From positions 62,001-126,000 of the forward strand of contig NZ_JAUPED010000006.1 of assembly GCF_030552475.1 (NCBI RefSeq): a stretch of 64,000 bases of DNA. The letters run 5' to 3'. Positions 10,801 through 18,932 of the stretch are shown here, piece after piece (the first letter of the stretch is position 1; the number at the start of each line of letters is the position of its first letter). The DNA is from Mariniflexile sp. AS56 (GTDB taxonomy: Bacteria; Bacteroidota; Bacteroidia; Flavobacteriales; Flavobacteriaceae). The notes beneath the pieces are model-generated. The model made no database searches, was not told the origin of the DNA, and was given only the letters and a program-made list of their open reading frames with translations. Both the position numbers and the translations under genes were made by a program.

Positions 10801-10927
10801 TGAAATTTAGTCGCTCGATATTAGTTTGTCCTTGAACATGAAATCCAGTGAGTGTTAGACATAGACTTAAAAACAGAATCAAGTTTGTGATACTTTTTGT
10901 TTTACAATTCCCTTTGTAGTTAAGCAT
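7835..10927 (-). CDS. GH2 family beta-galactosidase-like glycoside hydrolase with C-terminal CBM6/35-like module
   Basis: Retaining exo-glycosidase of clan GH-A, most likely a beta-galactosidase acting on imported oligosaccharides. The 1030 residues comprise a signal peptide (to about residue 33), a jelly-roll sugar-binding domain ([34 protein letters not shown]), an Ig-like domain, a TIM barrel ([29 protein letters not shown]), DUF4982-like Ig domains ([18 protein letters not shown]), and a C-terminal beta-sandwich (about 905-1030) resembling CBM6/35. The likely acid/base is Glu425 in SVGNETRG and the nucleophile Glu488 in IGTENTHTW. It is a single-gene minus-strand unit with promoter element E upstream and a terminator at its end. 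Beta-galactosidase is the commonest activity for this architecture, but GH2 also includes other exo-activities. Confidence 0.93.
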   Translation of the reverse strand: [1030 protein letters not shown]

Positions 10928-11008
10928 ACTTTTATTTTATAATTAGTAGTTGAATTTTTATTCAAAACCCATGTGTTTTGGGTAGGTTTTATAATGTATA
11001 ATAGATTT

Positions 11009-11064
11009 CAAATATATCAACTTAAATGCGCCTTTGCTTATCAATTACTACCCACAAATGTTGC
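11009..11064 (-). promoter_or_regulatory. Shared PUL promoter element, copy in front of the GH2 gene (site E)
   Basis: On the minus strand the box begins GCAACATTTG at 11064, with TAATTGATAAG from element position 18. A perfect TATATTTG (TAnnTTTG) lies at 11016-11009, again 48 bases after the box start. The GH2 ATG is 82 bases downstream. Positions 13-15 differ from the other copies (GGT instead of CYC), but the two flanking blocks and the spacing are kept. Confidence 0.7.
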
Positions 11065-11116
11065 AAACATATAAAAGCCTGAGCACAAACGCCTAAAAAG
11101 AGGTGTTTGCAACATT
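11057..11116. repeat. Perfect 13-base inverted repeat in the divergent control region
   Basis: AATGTTGCAAACA (11057-11069) and TGTTTGCAACATT (11104-11116) are exact reverse complements with a 34-base spacer. The left arm is the start of promoter element E on the minus strand. The right arm presents the same GCAACAT half-site on the plus strand. No TAnnTTTG lies 48 bases after the right arm (TAAAAGTT is found there), so it may be an extra regulator site, not a second promoter. Confidence 0.65.
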
Positions 11117-11263
11117 ATACAGCTTCTTTCTTTTAAGTGCTAATGTCGACATAAAATAAAAGTTATAAACCTTTAAAATGAGTTTTGAAAAGTACCGTGG
11201 TAAATTTTTAAAGAGGATTTAATCATTGAATAAAGGTTTTTCAACGGAAAACGCACTTAATAA

Positions 11264-11319
11264 GTAACATATCACCCCCTTAATTGAGAAATTAAATTTC
11301 ATTAAACAACTTAAATTTG
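11264..11319 (+). promoter_or_regulatory. Shared PUL promoter element, copy in front of plus-strand unit 1 (site B)
   Basis: GTAACATATC starts at 11264. CCCCTTAATTGAGAAA occupies element positions 13-28, identical to site A over those 16 bases. TAAATTTG, a perfect TAnnTTTG, lies at 11312-11319, 48 bases after the box start. The sulfatase ATG is 131 bases downstream, leaving a leader of roughly 120 bases. This should drive the six-gene unit that ends at the terminator near 22845. Confidence 0.78.
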
Positions 11320-11449
11320 AAGTGTAATACACTTGGCACTAAATAATTGTGTGAATTAAAAAAAAGGGAAGTTCATTTTTATTTTTTTTAATTGAAAAAA
11401 GAACGGTCCAACAATTTCTGTGTAAAGAATATTTAAATAGTTAGTTAAT

Positions 11450-12982
11450 ATGAAAAAAATAAAATTACCTGTATTCCTTTTTGGCATTGCCTTAATGGTT
11501 TTAAACATGAGCTGTAAGAGTAAAGTTCAAAATGCAACGGCAAATGTGGAGGGCGATTTCCAAAAACCAAACATAGTTGTTATATATCTGGACGATTTGG
11601 GATATGGCGACTTAAGTTGCTATGGAGCTACAGAACTTCACACTCCTAATATCGATGCTTTGGCAACTGGAGGTGTGAAATTCACGAATGGTTATGCAAC
11701 TTCTGCCACTTGTACACCAAGTAGGTATGCGCTGTTAACCGGAATGTATCCGTGGAAAAATAAAGATGCTAAAATATTACCAGGAGATGCCCCTTTGTTA
11801 ATAGATGTGCAACAGCAAACTTTACCAAAATTACTATCTAAAGCGGGGTATCAAACAGGTATTATCGGGAAATGGCATTTAGGTTTGGGTTCTGGTGATG
11901 TAAACTGGAATGAAACTATTAAACCAAGCCCGAATGAAGTAGGTTTTGATGTGTCTTATATTCTAGCAGCTACACAGGATCGAGTGCCAACTGTGTATAT
12001 TGAAAATGGAAATGTAGTTAATCTAGATAAAAACGATCCTATAGAAGTTAACTATAAAAAGAATTTTGAAGGCGAACCTACCGCTATTTCTAATCCGGAA
12101 ATGCAAACAATGACATGGCATCACGGTCATAACAATAGTATTGTAAACGGAATTCCAAGAATTGGTTATATGAAAGGTGGTGAAGCAGCAAAATGGAGTG
12201 ACGTAGATATGGCTGATCATTTTTTAGTGAAAGCTCAAAATTATGTGAAGACACATAAAGAGAAACCGTTCTTTCTGTATTACGCCATGCAACAACCGCA
12301 TGTACCAAGAACGCCACATCCGCGTTTTGTAGGTAAATCTGGAATGGGCCCAAGAGGCGATGTTATTTTAGAAGCCGATTGGTGTATTGGTGAATTCATG
12401 AAAACTTTAGAGGCAGAAGGTGTTTTAGAAAATACATTGATTGTGTTTTCTAGTGATAATGGCCCTGTTTTAAATGATGGGTATTATGATGATGCTGTAG
12501 AGAAACTAGGAAATCATGACCCAAAAGGAGGTTTACGTGGTGGTAAATACAGCTTGTTTGAAGCAGGTACTCGTGTTCCTTTTATTACCTATTGGAAAAA
12601 TCACATCAAGCCAAATGTGTCTGATGCTTTAGTGTGTCAAATAGATTTGTTAGCCTCTTTAGGGAGTCTTGTAGGTGTTGAAGATAAAACAACAGACAGT
12701 GAAAATATATTGAATGCTTTATTAGGTGAAGCAGAAAAAGGACGCGGTCATTTAATTATTGAAGCAAATTCGAATACCGCTTTAAGAAGCGGTGATTGGA
12801 TTATGATTCCGCCATACAAAGGCAGTCCTATGAATAAAAAAGTAGGAACGGAAACAGGGGTTTCATTACAATACCAATTATTTAATTTGAAGGAAGACCT
12901 TGGTCAAGAAACTAATTTAGCCAAATCGAACCCTGAGAAATTGGAAGACATGGTTCAAATTTTCGAAAGATTAAAACAATAA
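11450..12982 (+). CDS. Formylglycine-dependent sulfatase (S1 family), lipoprotein
   Basis: Hydrolyses sulfate esters on sugars. The 510-residue protein starts with a lipoprotein signal (Cys22 in MSCKS), so it is anchored in a membrane facing the periplasm or surface. The metal-site motif is DDLGYGD (48-54). The active-site signature CTPSR places the formylglycine Cys at residue 88, followed by ALLTG. IGKWHLG, HVPRTPHPRF and SSDNGP are present. The IGYMKGGEAAKW segment resembles S1_15-like sulfatases, but I cannot confirm the subfamily. It is the first gene of plus-strand unit 1, directly behind promoter element B. Confidence 0.95.
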   Translation: MKKIKLPVFLFGIALMVLNMSCKSKVQNATANVEGDFQKPNIVVIYLDDLGYGDLSCYGATELHTPNIDALATGGVKFTNGYATSATCTPSRYALLTGMYPWKNKDAKILPGDAPLLIDVQQQTLPKLLSKAGYQTGIIGKWHLGLGSGDVNWNETIKPSPNEVGFDVSYILAATQDRVPTVYIENGNVVNLDKNDPIEVNYKKNFEGEPTAISNPEMQTMTWHHGHNNSIVNGIPRIGYMKGGEAAKWSDVDMADHFLVKAQNYVKTHKEKPFFLYYAMQQPHVPRTPHPRFVGKSGMGPRGDVILEADWCIGEFMKTLEAEGVLENTLIVFSSDNGPVLNDGYYDDAVEKLGNHDPKGGLRGGKYSLFEAGTRVPFITYWKNHIKPNVSDALVCQIDLLASLGSLVGVEDKTTDSENILNALLGEAEKGRGHLIIEANSNTALRSGDWIMIPPYKGSPMNKKVGTETGVSLQYQLFNLKEDLGQETNLAKSNPEKLEDMVQIFERLKQ

Positions 12983-13026
12983 AATAAAAGGAAGTTAAAC
13001 TTTACTCCAAGAAAACGCACAAGCAA

Positions 13027-14463
13027 ATGGCTAAAATCAGAAACCTTATAAGCATCGGTATCCTTGCATGCTGTTTCAATACTAAGGTGATGGCATTTCA
13101 GAAAAACCAAGAAAAACCCAATATCATTTTCATTATGGCCGATGATTTGGGGTATGGCGATTTGGGCAGTTATGGACAAACAAAAATTAAAACGCCGCAT
13201 CTAGATAAAATGGCCTCTGAGGGTATGATTTTTACCAATCATTATGCCGGTTCTACGGTGTGTATGCCTTCCCGTGCCAGTTTACTAACAGGTTATGATC
13301 AAGGTCATGCCAGTGTGAGAGGGAATCCTATTTGGACGGAAAGTGGTAACCCTGTGAACCTTCAACGGAATGAAATTACAGTTGCTACCGAGCTTAAAAA
13401 AGTGGGATATAAAACAGCTATCATTGGGAAATGGGGGCTTTCTGAAGGTGTTACTAATGAGAATATGCCATCGGAACATGGTTTTGATTATTTTTTAGGG
13501 TACAAAGAACACCGTCATGCACATCATTATTACTGGGATACATTATACCGTAATAATGATGCTTTTATTTTAAAGGATAATAAGTACGCCTTAAAACAAG
13601 GTAAATACACACACGATGTTTTTGTAAACGAGGCATTGGCTTATGTGGAAAAGGAAAAGAACCATCCGTTTTTTCTGTACTTAGCACTAACAATTCCTCA
13701 TTTAGAATTAACGGTTCCTAAAGATTCCAAAGAACCTTATCAAAAATTAGGATGGCCTAAACGAAAAATGAATACCACAGGCCATTATAAAAATGATGAA
13801 GAAGGAAATACCGCATATGCTGGTATGGTCTCTCGAATGGATAGAGATTTAGGGCGCTTATTTGAGAAACTAAAGGCTCTAGGAATTGAAGATAACACCA
13901 TTATTTTCTTTACAAGTGATAATGGGCCTGAATATGAAAGATATGATAAATTCTTTAATAGCAACGGCGCATTAAAAGGAGGGAAAAGAGATTTATATGA
14001 TGGCGGAATACGTATCCCGTTTATAGTTAAGTATCCCGGTAAAATTGCTCCGGGTTCTAAAAGCAGTCACATCTCTGCTTTTTGGGATTTCTTACCAACC
14101 GTTTGTGAATTGGTTGGAGTGACACCTACTCATAACGACATAAACGGAATTTCTTTAGTACCAGAATTGATGGGAAATCAAAAGAAACAAAAAAAGCATG
14201 ACTATCTATACTGGGAGTTCAACGAAAAACAAGGACCTATTCAAGCCATTCGTAAAAACGATTGGAAATTGGTTTGGAAACTTGAAGGAAAACCAGAGTT
14301 ATACAATCTTTCTACTGATATAGGGGAAACCAAAAACCTTGCTTTGCAAGAACAAGATAAATTAAACGAAATGCTCACATTACTTAAAAAGATTAGGACA
14401 GAGCATAAAGAATTTCCTTTAACCACGAGGGAAATAGCACTAAGAAAGCGCCTTAATAATTAA
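13027..14463 (+). CDS. Formylglycine-dependent sulfatase (S1 family), GKWGL type
   Basis: Exported sulfatase of 478 residues. A signal peptide (to about residue 24) precedes DDLGYGD and CMPSR, with the formylglycine Cys at residue 79. The usual GKWHLG is replaced by GKWGLS, and EHRHAHHYYWDTLYRN follows. That combination is typical of S1_16-like sulfatases, a group that includes enzymes acting on 4-sulfated galactose-type sugars; the subfamily and position are inference. TSDNGPEY and a C-terminal subdomain (DWKLVWKLEGKPELYNL) complete the fold. It lies 44 bases after the first sulfatase, in the same operon. Confidence 0.95.
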   Translation: MAKIRNLISIGILACCFNTKVMAFQKNQEKPNIIFIMADDLGYGDLGSYGQTKIKTPHLDKMASEGMIFTNHYAGSTVCMPSRASLLTGYDQGHASVRGNPIWTESGNPVNLQRNEITVATELKKVGYKTAIIGKWGLSEGVTNENMPSEHGFDYFLGYKEHRHAHHYYWDTLYRNNDAFILKDNKYALKQGKYTHDVFVNEALAYVEKEKNHPFFLYLALTIPHLELTVPKDSKEPYQKLGWPKRKMNTTGHYKNDEEGNTAYAGMVSRMDRDLGRLFEKLKALGIEDNTIIFFTSDNGPEYERYDKFFNSNGALKGGKRDLYDGGIRIPFIVKYPGKIAPGSKSSHISAFWDFLPTVCELVGVTPTHNDINGISLVPELMGNQKKQKKHDYLYWEFNEKQGPIQAIRKNDWKLVWKLEGKPELYNLSTDIGETKNLALQEQDKLNEMLTLLKKIRTEHKEFPLTTREIALRKRLNN

Positions 14464-14513
14464 AGGCAGATAAAAAACTATTTTAAAAACGATAATAACT
14501 AAACCAACTAATA

Positions 14514-16664
14514 ATGAAACATATTTTACAATGTACCTGTTTATTCTTGCTATGTACTTCAAGTTTATTCAGTCAAACTAAAGTCTTGTCATTACAGAAT
14601 GCTACCGGAATTGTAACCGATAATTTAGGCTCGGTAATTAAATGGGAAAACCAAATTGTAGGCTATGGAGATGCCACACAAAGTAATACAAATCTTGGTG
14701 CCGAAGAATCACAAGAAACCTACCCAGGAAAAACAACAGTTCTATTTAATAGAGACGGCTCGTTTCTAGAACTTGAAGGTTCAAATACTTCTATTTCAGA
14801 TAACGCTTACAGTGTTTTTTATGTGGGCAAAACAGAGAATTTAACAACGAATAAACCTGCGGGCTTATTAGGAAACTATGATATGAGTGGAGGGTTTTCT
14901 AGTTGCTATGGCATTAGGTTTGTAAGGCTGCAAGATGGCACCATTGGTTTTGACTATGCACGACCAAATTATACACGGGTAACTTTAGGGACTAATCAAA
15001 TAACTGAAAATAGTTATTTCTTTTTTGGTTTTACGATGGATGCTTTAGGGAATTATCAATATTTTGATAGCACTTCTCCTCTAATAACGTCAGGCACTAT
15101 CACTAACAACATGCGTGCTAACCCTAATGAAAATCTTAAATTTAATATTTTTGAAGAAGTAGCTGGAGCACAAACATACAACCACACAGAGGTTGTAGAA
15201 TTAACCATGTTTGATGGCGCACTTTCTACGACTCTATTTGAAGATGAATACACGCGATTAGCCACAGAATACCCAGAACTTGTTACAGCAGAATTTTCAG
15301 TGGCAGATGTGTTGCCAGCTAACCGTACTGGGTTGCCTGCCACATCTGATATTGTAATAAACTTTAGTCAAAATGTAGATGCTACTTCTGTATTACCAAA
15401 AATTTATGTTGATAAAAGTGATGTGGAAGCGACTGGAACATGGAGTTTATCACCTTCTAACACACTTACTTTTTCACCAGATCAAAATTGGCCAGCGAAT
15501 GTATTAGTGTCTTTGCAAATACAAGAAGGACTAAAATCGACTGATGGTATTGCCATCGATTTATCTAAAGGATCAAAATACAATTTCATAGTAGAAACAG
15601 ATGAAGATTATGGTGTTTCAGAAAATATAGTACTAACATCCATAGCAACGGTGGATTTTCCTCAAGAAGGGCACACCTTAGGAATGAAATTAAACTTACC
15701 AACCAATAGAACTCATAAAATGCCTGTGCATATTTGGGTACACGGTGGCGGTTGGTCAGGAGGAACCGCCGCTGCATCTGCAGGGGCTTATTCTCCTCAT
15801 GGAGAATATTTAGCTGAAAATTTAGGGATTGCGACTTTAGGAATTGCATATAGATGTTCAGGTTCTAGCGGAACTTTTACTTTGGCAATGGAAGATGTAG
15901 CTACCGCATACCAATGGGCTTTAGATAATGCAGATGCCTATAATTTTGATATGACTAAAGTCTTTTTTAGTGGAGGGTCTGCGGGAACACCTTTAGCAGC
16001 CTTAGCATCGCAAAGGCTTCCTAATGTTATTGGGTTTATTGGATTTAATGGAATTTATGATTTTGTAAATGATGCAGGTGATTTTGGTACAGGCAATTGG
16101 TACAAGCAAAATGTGCCAAGTGAAGAGGCTAACTCACCTATTTTTCAACTTAAAACCAATCCACCAGCAACGATCATGATGCATGGTGATGCAGATACAA
16201 CCATATCCCATACTCAAAGTACGCTTTTTGCAGACGCTATTAATACGAATGGAGGCGATGCCACGGCAGTAATATACCCAGGTGAAGTTCATGCCTTTTT
16301 TAACCCCGGAAAACCAGCTTATGAAGATGTTTTAATTGAAATGGTCAATTTTATGTCTCAAGCACTTAAAACAGCAGAAAGTTTGGGAGTTAATGATTTA
16401 CGCATAAATGATGCTAAGCTATTAGCGTATCCCAATCCGGTAAAAAAAGGGGATACTCTTAATATTGCTTTAGATTCAAGTGGCATCCAAGGGGAACCAC
16501 AAGTTCAAATAGTGAATCAATTAGGGCAGCAATTGGCGAAACCAGCTATGCATGTCGATACGAATACACTTTACATCGATACCCAAAAATATGAAGAAGG
16601 TATTTATTTCTTGAGCATTTTTGTGAATCAGACGTCTAAAACTGTAAAGTTTGTAATTCAATAA
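14514..16664 (+). CDS. Secreted LamG / Ig-like / alpha-beta hydrolase esterase with T9SS tail
   Basis: Multidomain secreted protein, 716 residues. It has a signal peptide (to about residue 20), a concanavalin/LamG-like domain (about 22-255), an SbsA-type Ig-like domain (about 258-360) and an alpha/beta hydrolase (about 370-620). The hydrolase shows an HGGGWSGG oxyanion motif, nucleophile Ser in FFSGGSAGTP, Asp in MMHGDADTT and His in GEVHAFFN, a complete triad of the carbohydrate-esterase (BD-FAE-like) type. A T9SS sorting domain covers about the last 75 residues (AYPNPVKKGD to KFVIQ). It probably removes ester groups from the polysaccharide outside the cell. The actual ester (acetyl or other) is not visible. 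Confidence 0.88.
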   Translation: MKHILQCTCLFLLCTSSLFSQTKVLSLQNATGIVTDNLGSVIKWENQIVGYGDATQSNTNLGAEESQETYPGKTTVLFNRDGSFLELEGSNTSISDNAYSVFYVGKTENLTTNKPAGLLGNYDMSGGFSSCYGIRFVRLQDGTIGFDYARPNYTRVTLGTNQITENSYFFFGFTMDALGNYQYFDSTSPLITSGTITNNMRANPNENLKFNIFEEVAGAQTYNHTEVVELTMFDGALSTTLFEDEYTRLATEYPELVTAEFSVADVLPANRTGLPATSDIVINFSQNVDATSVLPKIYVDKSDVEATGTWSLSPSNTLTFSPDQNWPANVLVSLQIQEGLKSTDGIAIDLSKGSKYNFIVETDEDYGVSENIVLTSIATVDFPQEGHTLGMKLNLPTNRTHKMPVHIWVHGGGWSGGTAAASAGAYSPHGEYLAENLGIATLGIAYRCSGSSGTFTLAMEDVATAYQWALDNADAYNFDMTKVFFSGGSAGTPLAALASQRLPNVIGFIGFNGIYDFVNDAGDFGTGNWYKQNVPSEEANSPIFQLKTNPPATIMMHGDADTTISHTQSTLFADAINTNGGDATAVIYPGEVHAFFNPGKPAYEDVLIEMVNFMSQALKTAESLGVNDLRINDAKLLAYPNPVKKGDTLNIALDSSGIQGEPQVQIVNQLGQQLAKPAMHVDTNTLYIDTQKYEEGIYFLSIFVNQTSKTVKFVIQ

Positions 16665-16745
16665 TTCAACTAGGAAAACGAAAATAATAATTAAGCATTT
16701 TATAAATCTATAATTAAGATTTAAAAAGAAACTAAACTATACTTT

Positions 16746-18923
16746 ATGAAAATTAAATTACTTTATGCATTCGCACTTTTTTGTGCTATGAATTCTTTTG
16801 CTCAAACGGATCCTTGCGGCACTAAAGTAGATGATACTTTCGAGGAAGCCGGAGCCTTGCCAAATGGCTGGACAGAATATAATACCTCGGGACGAGTAAC
16901 TGTTGAGGGAGGTAAACTGAAGTTTAACCACAATACCACGAAGCCTTCGGCGTATCGTACTTTCAGCCCAACTTCTAGCGATTTGTCTTTTTCTTTTGAT
17001 GTCTCTGCGTCACGTAATTCTGTGAATTGTCAAATTCACTTGGTGTCGTCAACAGGTAAATACTTATCTAGTATTGCCGTTGGGGTAGGACCAGCGACTA
17101 TAAAATATGCAACAACCATGGAAGGTGGCGTTCCTAGTGGTTTTATACCAGGAACACCTGAAGTAAGTTTTAAAACGAATACCGTTTATACGCTTTCTGC
17201 GCAAGTAGATTTTACTTCAAAAAAAGTAAATATTTACAGTAATGGTGAACTAATGGCAACTGATGTTCCTTTTTTAGAAACGGCAGAAGATGTTGCTGAA
17301 ATTGATATTCAGTTAATTTATATGTATTCCAATAATGGGCAATTCTATTTCGATAATATTTCCTTGATAAGTGGAGAGGCCAACAGATTACAATTAACTA
17401 GCAACGTAAATGCTGCAGAAAATTTAGTAGCATCTGCATCTATTGGCACTAGCTATAATCAATACCCACAATCTGCTGTTGATGCTTTTCAACTGGCAAT
17501 TGATGATGCTAATGCAGTACTTGCCAATTGCGATTCCGCTTCAAATACTATAGATACATCTATGTCAGATCTTCAAGCGGCTCAAGATATTTTAGATGGG
17601 TCTCGAGTAAATGATCCGGTTCTTAAAGTGTACGATGGTTTTAATTTTTCAGGTGAAGAACACGAAATATACTGTGGTTATTACAATGGTGGTTTAGGAG
17701 CCTATGAAGATTGGGCTGTTTCATTTACGCTTGAAAAAGGGTATATGGCAACGTTTGCTCAAGATGTGAATGGCTTAGGGGTTAGTAAAATATATATTGC
17801 TCAAGATCATGCTATTGAGATTAACTTGCCTGCAGATTTGCAGCGTTCTATTTCATTCATTCGTGTGAGTCCTTGGTTTCCTGTAGGTAAAAAAGGAAGT
17901 TTAGGAGGCGATATAAAATGGAGTTCGGCAGATAACTATAATACTACTTGGCATTATAACTGGGGCTTGGAATCGCCTAGTCAGAGCTCAGGAGTGCAAT
18001 TTGTTCCAATGGCGTGGAGTAAGTCTGATAATTGGACATCGCTTGAAAAGATGAAAGCAGTTGGGGAGAACATGTCCTTTAATAATCTCATGGCGTTTAA
18101 TGAACCGGATAACTCGGGACAATCGAACTTAACGGTAGAAGAGGCTTTGGATGCTTACCCTAAACTTTTGGCTTCTGGTCTTAGACTGGGTGCTCCTGGT
18201 GTTGAGAATGTACAATATAGTTCAACAAATGATTCGTTTAATGAAGATTCTTGGATTAAAGCATTTATGGACGGGTGTGTAGCACGTGGTTACCGTGTTG
18301 ATTTTATTCCAGCTCATGATTATGTGCGTCGTTCAAAGTCTAGCTTCTTGGAACGTTTTAAAGGTCTTCATGACCGATATAATCTTCCGATATGGGTAAC
18401 AGAATACAACTATGGAAACCCAAATATGGGGTCGGCAAATATTACAGTAGAACAAGGTTACACTAATATAAAGGGCTTAACTGAAGTTCTTGAAGGGGCA
18501 GATTTTGTTGAACGTTACAATTGGTATTATTTCTTTGGTGCAGCTTCCGGTATAGGCGGTATAACTGATGGCGAACTGAATATCACGGGGCAATTTTATC
18601 GAGACCTTGAATCACAAAATCCCTCATACATTCAAGAAGTGTATGCGCAAGGCCAATTAAGTACTTCCGATTTTGATAGAGATAAAGGGTTAAGCATTTC
18701 GCCAAACCCGGTTACAAAAGGTATAATTACGGTTAACTATAGAGACTCTTACTTCTCAAAAGATACTACAATTAGAATTTTTAATAGTTCAGGACAAGAA
18801 TTAAAAAAGTTAAATGATGCATCTAAACAAATTGATGTTTCTAAGTTCAGTAATGGCATTTATTTCATTCAGTTCATTTCTTCGGAAACAAATGTGACAA
18901 AAAAAATTATAGTTAATCAATAA
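16746..18923 (+). CDS. Secreted GH128-like glycoside hydrolase, copy 1, with T9SS tail
   Basis: Of 725 residues, the first 20 are a signal peptide. A beta-sandwich domain follows (about 22-215, DTFEEAGALPNGWTEYNTSG), then a helical FIVAR-like linker (about 220-290), a crystallin-like segment (about 295-385), and a catalytic core resembling PF11790/GH128 (about 400-640). In that core AFNEPDNSG gives acid/base Glu453 and PIWVTEYNYG gives nucleophile Glu553. A T9SS tail (SISPNPVTKG to KKIIVNQ) follows. Characterised GH128 enzymes are mostly endo-beta-1,3-glucanases, which does not fit the rest of this sulfatase-rich locus, so the substrate is open. It is a tandem paralog of the next gene. Confidence 0.82.
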   Translation: MKIKLLYAFALFCAMNSFAQTDPCGTKVDDTFEEAGALPNGWTEYNTSGRVTVEGGKLKFNHNTTKPSAYRTFSPTSSDLSFSFDVSASRNSVNCQIHLVSSTGKYLSSIAVGVGPATIKYATTMEGGVPSGFIPGTPEVSFKTNTVYTLSAQVDFTSKKVNIYSNGELMATDVPFLETAEDVAEIDIQLIYMYSNNGQFYFDNISLISGEANRLQLTSNVNAAENLVASASIGTSYNQYPQSAVDAFQLAIDDANAVLANCDSASNTIDTSMSDLQAAQDILDGSRVNDPVLKVYDGFNFSGEEHEIYCGYYNGGLGAYEDWAVSFTLEKGYMATFAQDVNGLGVSKIYIAQDHAIEINLPADLQRSISFIRVSPWFPVGKKGSLGGDIKWSSADNYNTTWHYNWGLESPSQSSGVQFVPMAWSKSDNWTSLEKMKAVGENMSFNNLMAFNEPDNSGQSNLTVEEALDAYPKLLASGLRLGAPGVENVQYSSTNDSFNEDSWIKAFMDGCVARGYRVDFIPAHDYVRRSKSSFLERFKGLHDRYNLPIWVTEYNYGNPNMGSANITVEQGYTNIKGLTEVLEGADFVERYNWYYFFGAASGIGGITDGELNITGQFYRDLESQNPSYIQEVYAQGQLSTSDFDRDKGLSISPNPVTKGIITVNYRDSYFSKDTTIRIFNSSGQELKKLNDASKQIDVSKFSNGIYFIQFISSETNVTKKIIVNQ

Positions 18924-18932
18924 GATCAGATT

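Larger units (their letters stand above)
10928..11449. promoter_or_regulatory. 522-base divergent intergenic control region
   Basis: No gene is visible here. It separates the minus-strand GH2 gene from the first plus-strand sulfatase. It holds promoter element E (minus, 11009-11064), promoter element B (plus, 11264-11319), a perfect 13-base inverted repeat (11057-11069 and 11104-11116), and a 13-base palindrome AGTGTAATACACT at 11321-11333, just after the -7 element of B. The leader of the plus-strand unit is A/T-rich with no obvious stable hairpin. Confidence 0.7.

Noticed and set aside
11109-11164. A further full promoter element on the plus strand from the right arm of the inverted repeat
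   Set aside because: TAAAAGTT, not TAnnTTTG, stands at the expected -7 place and the second block is absent.
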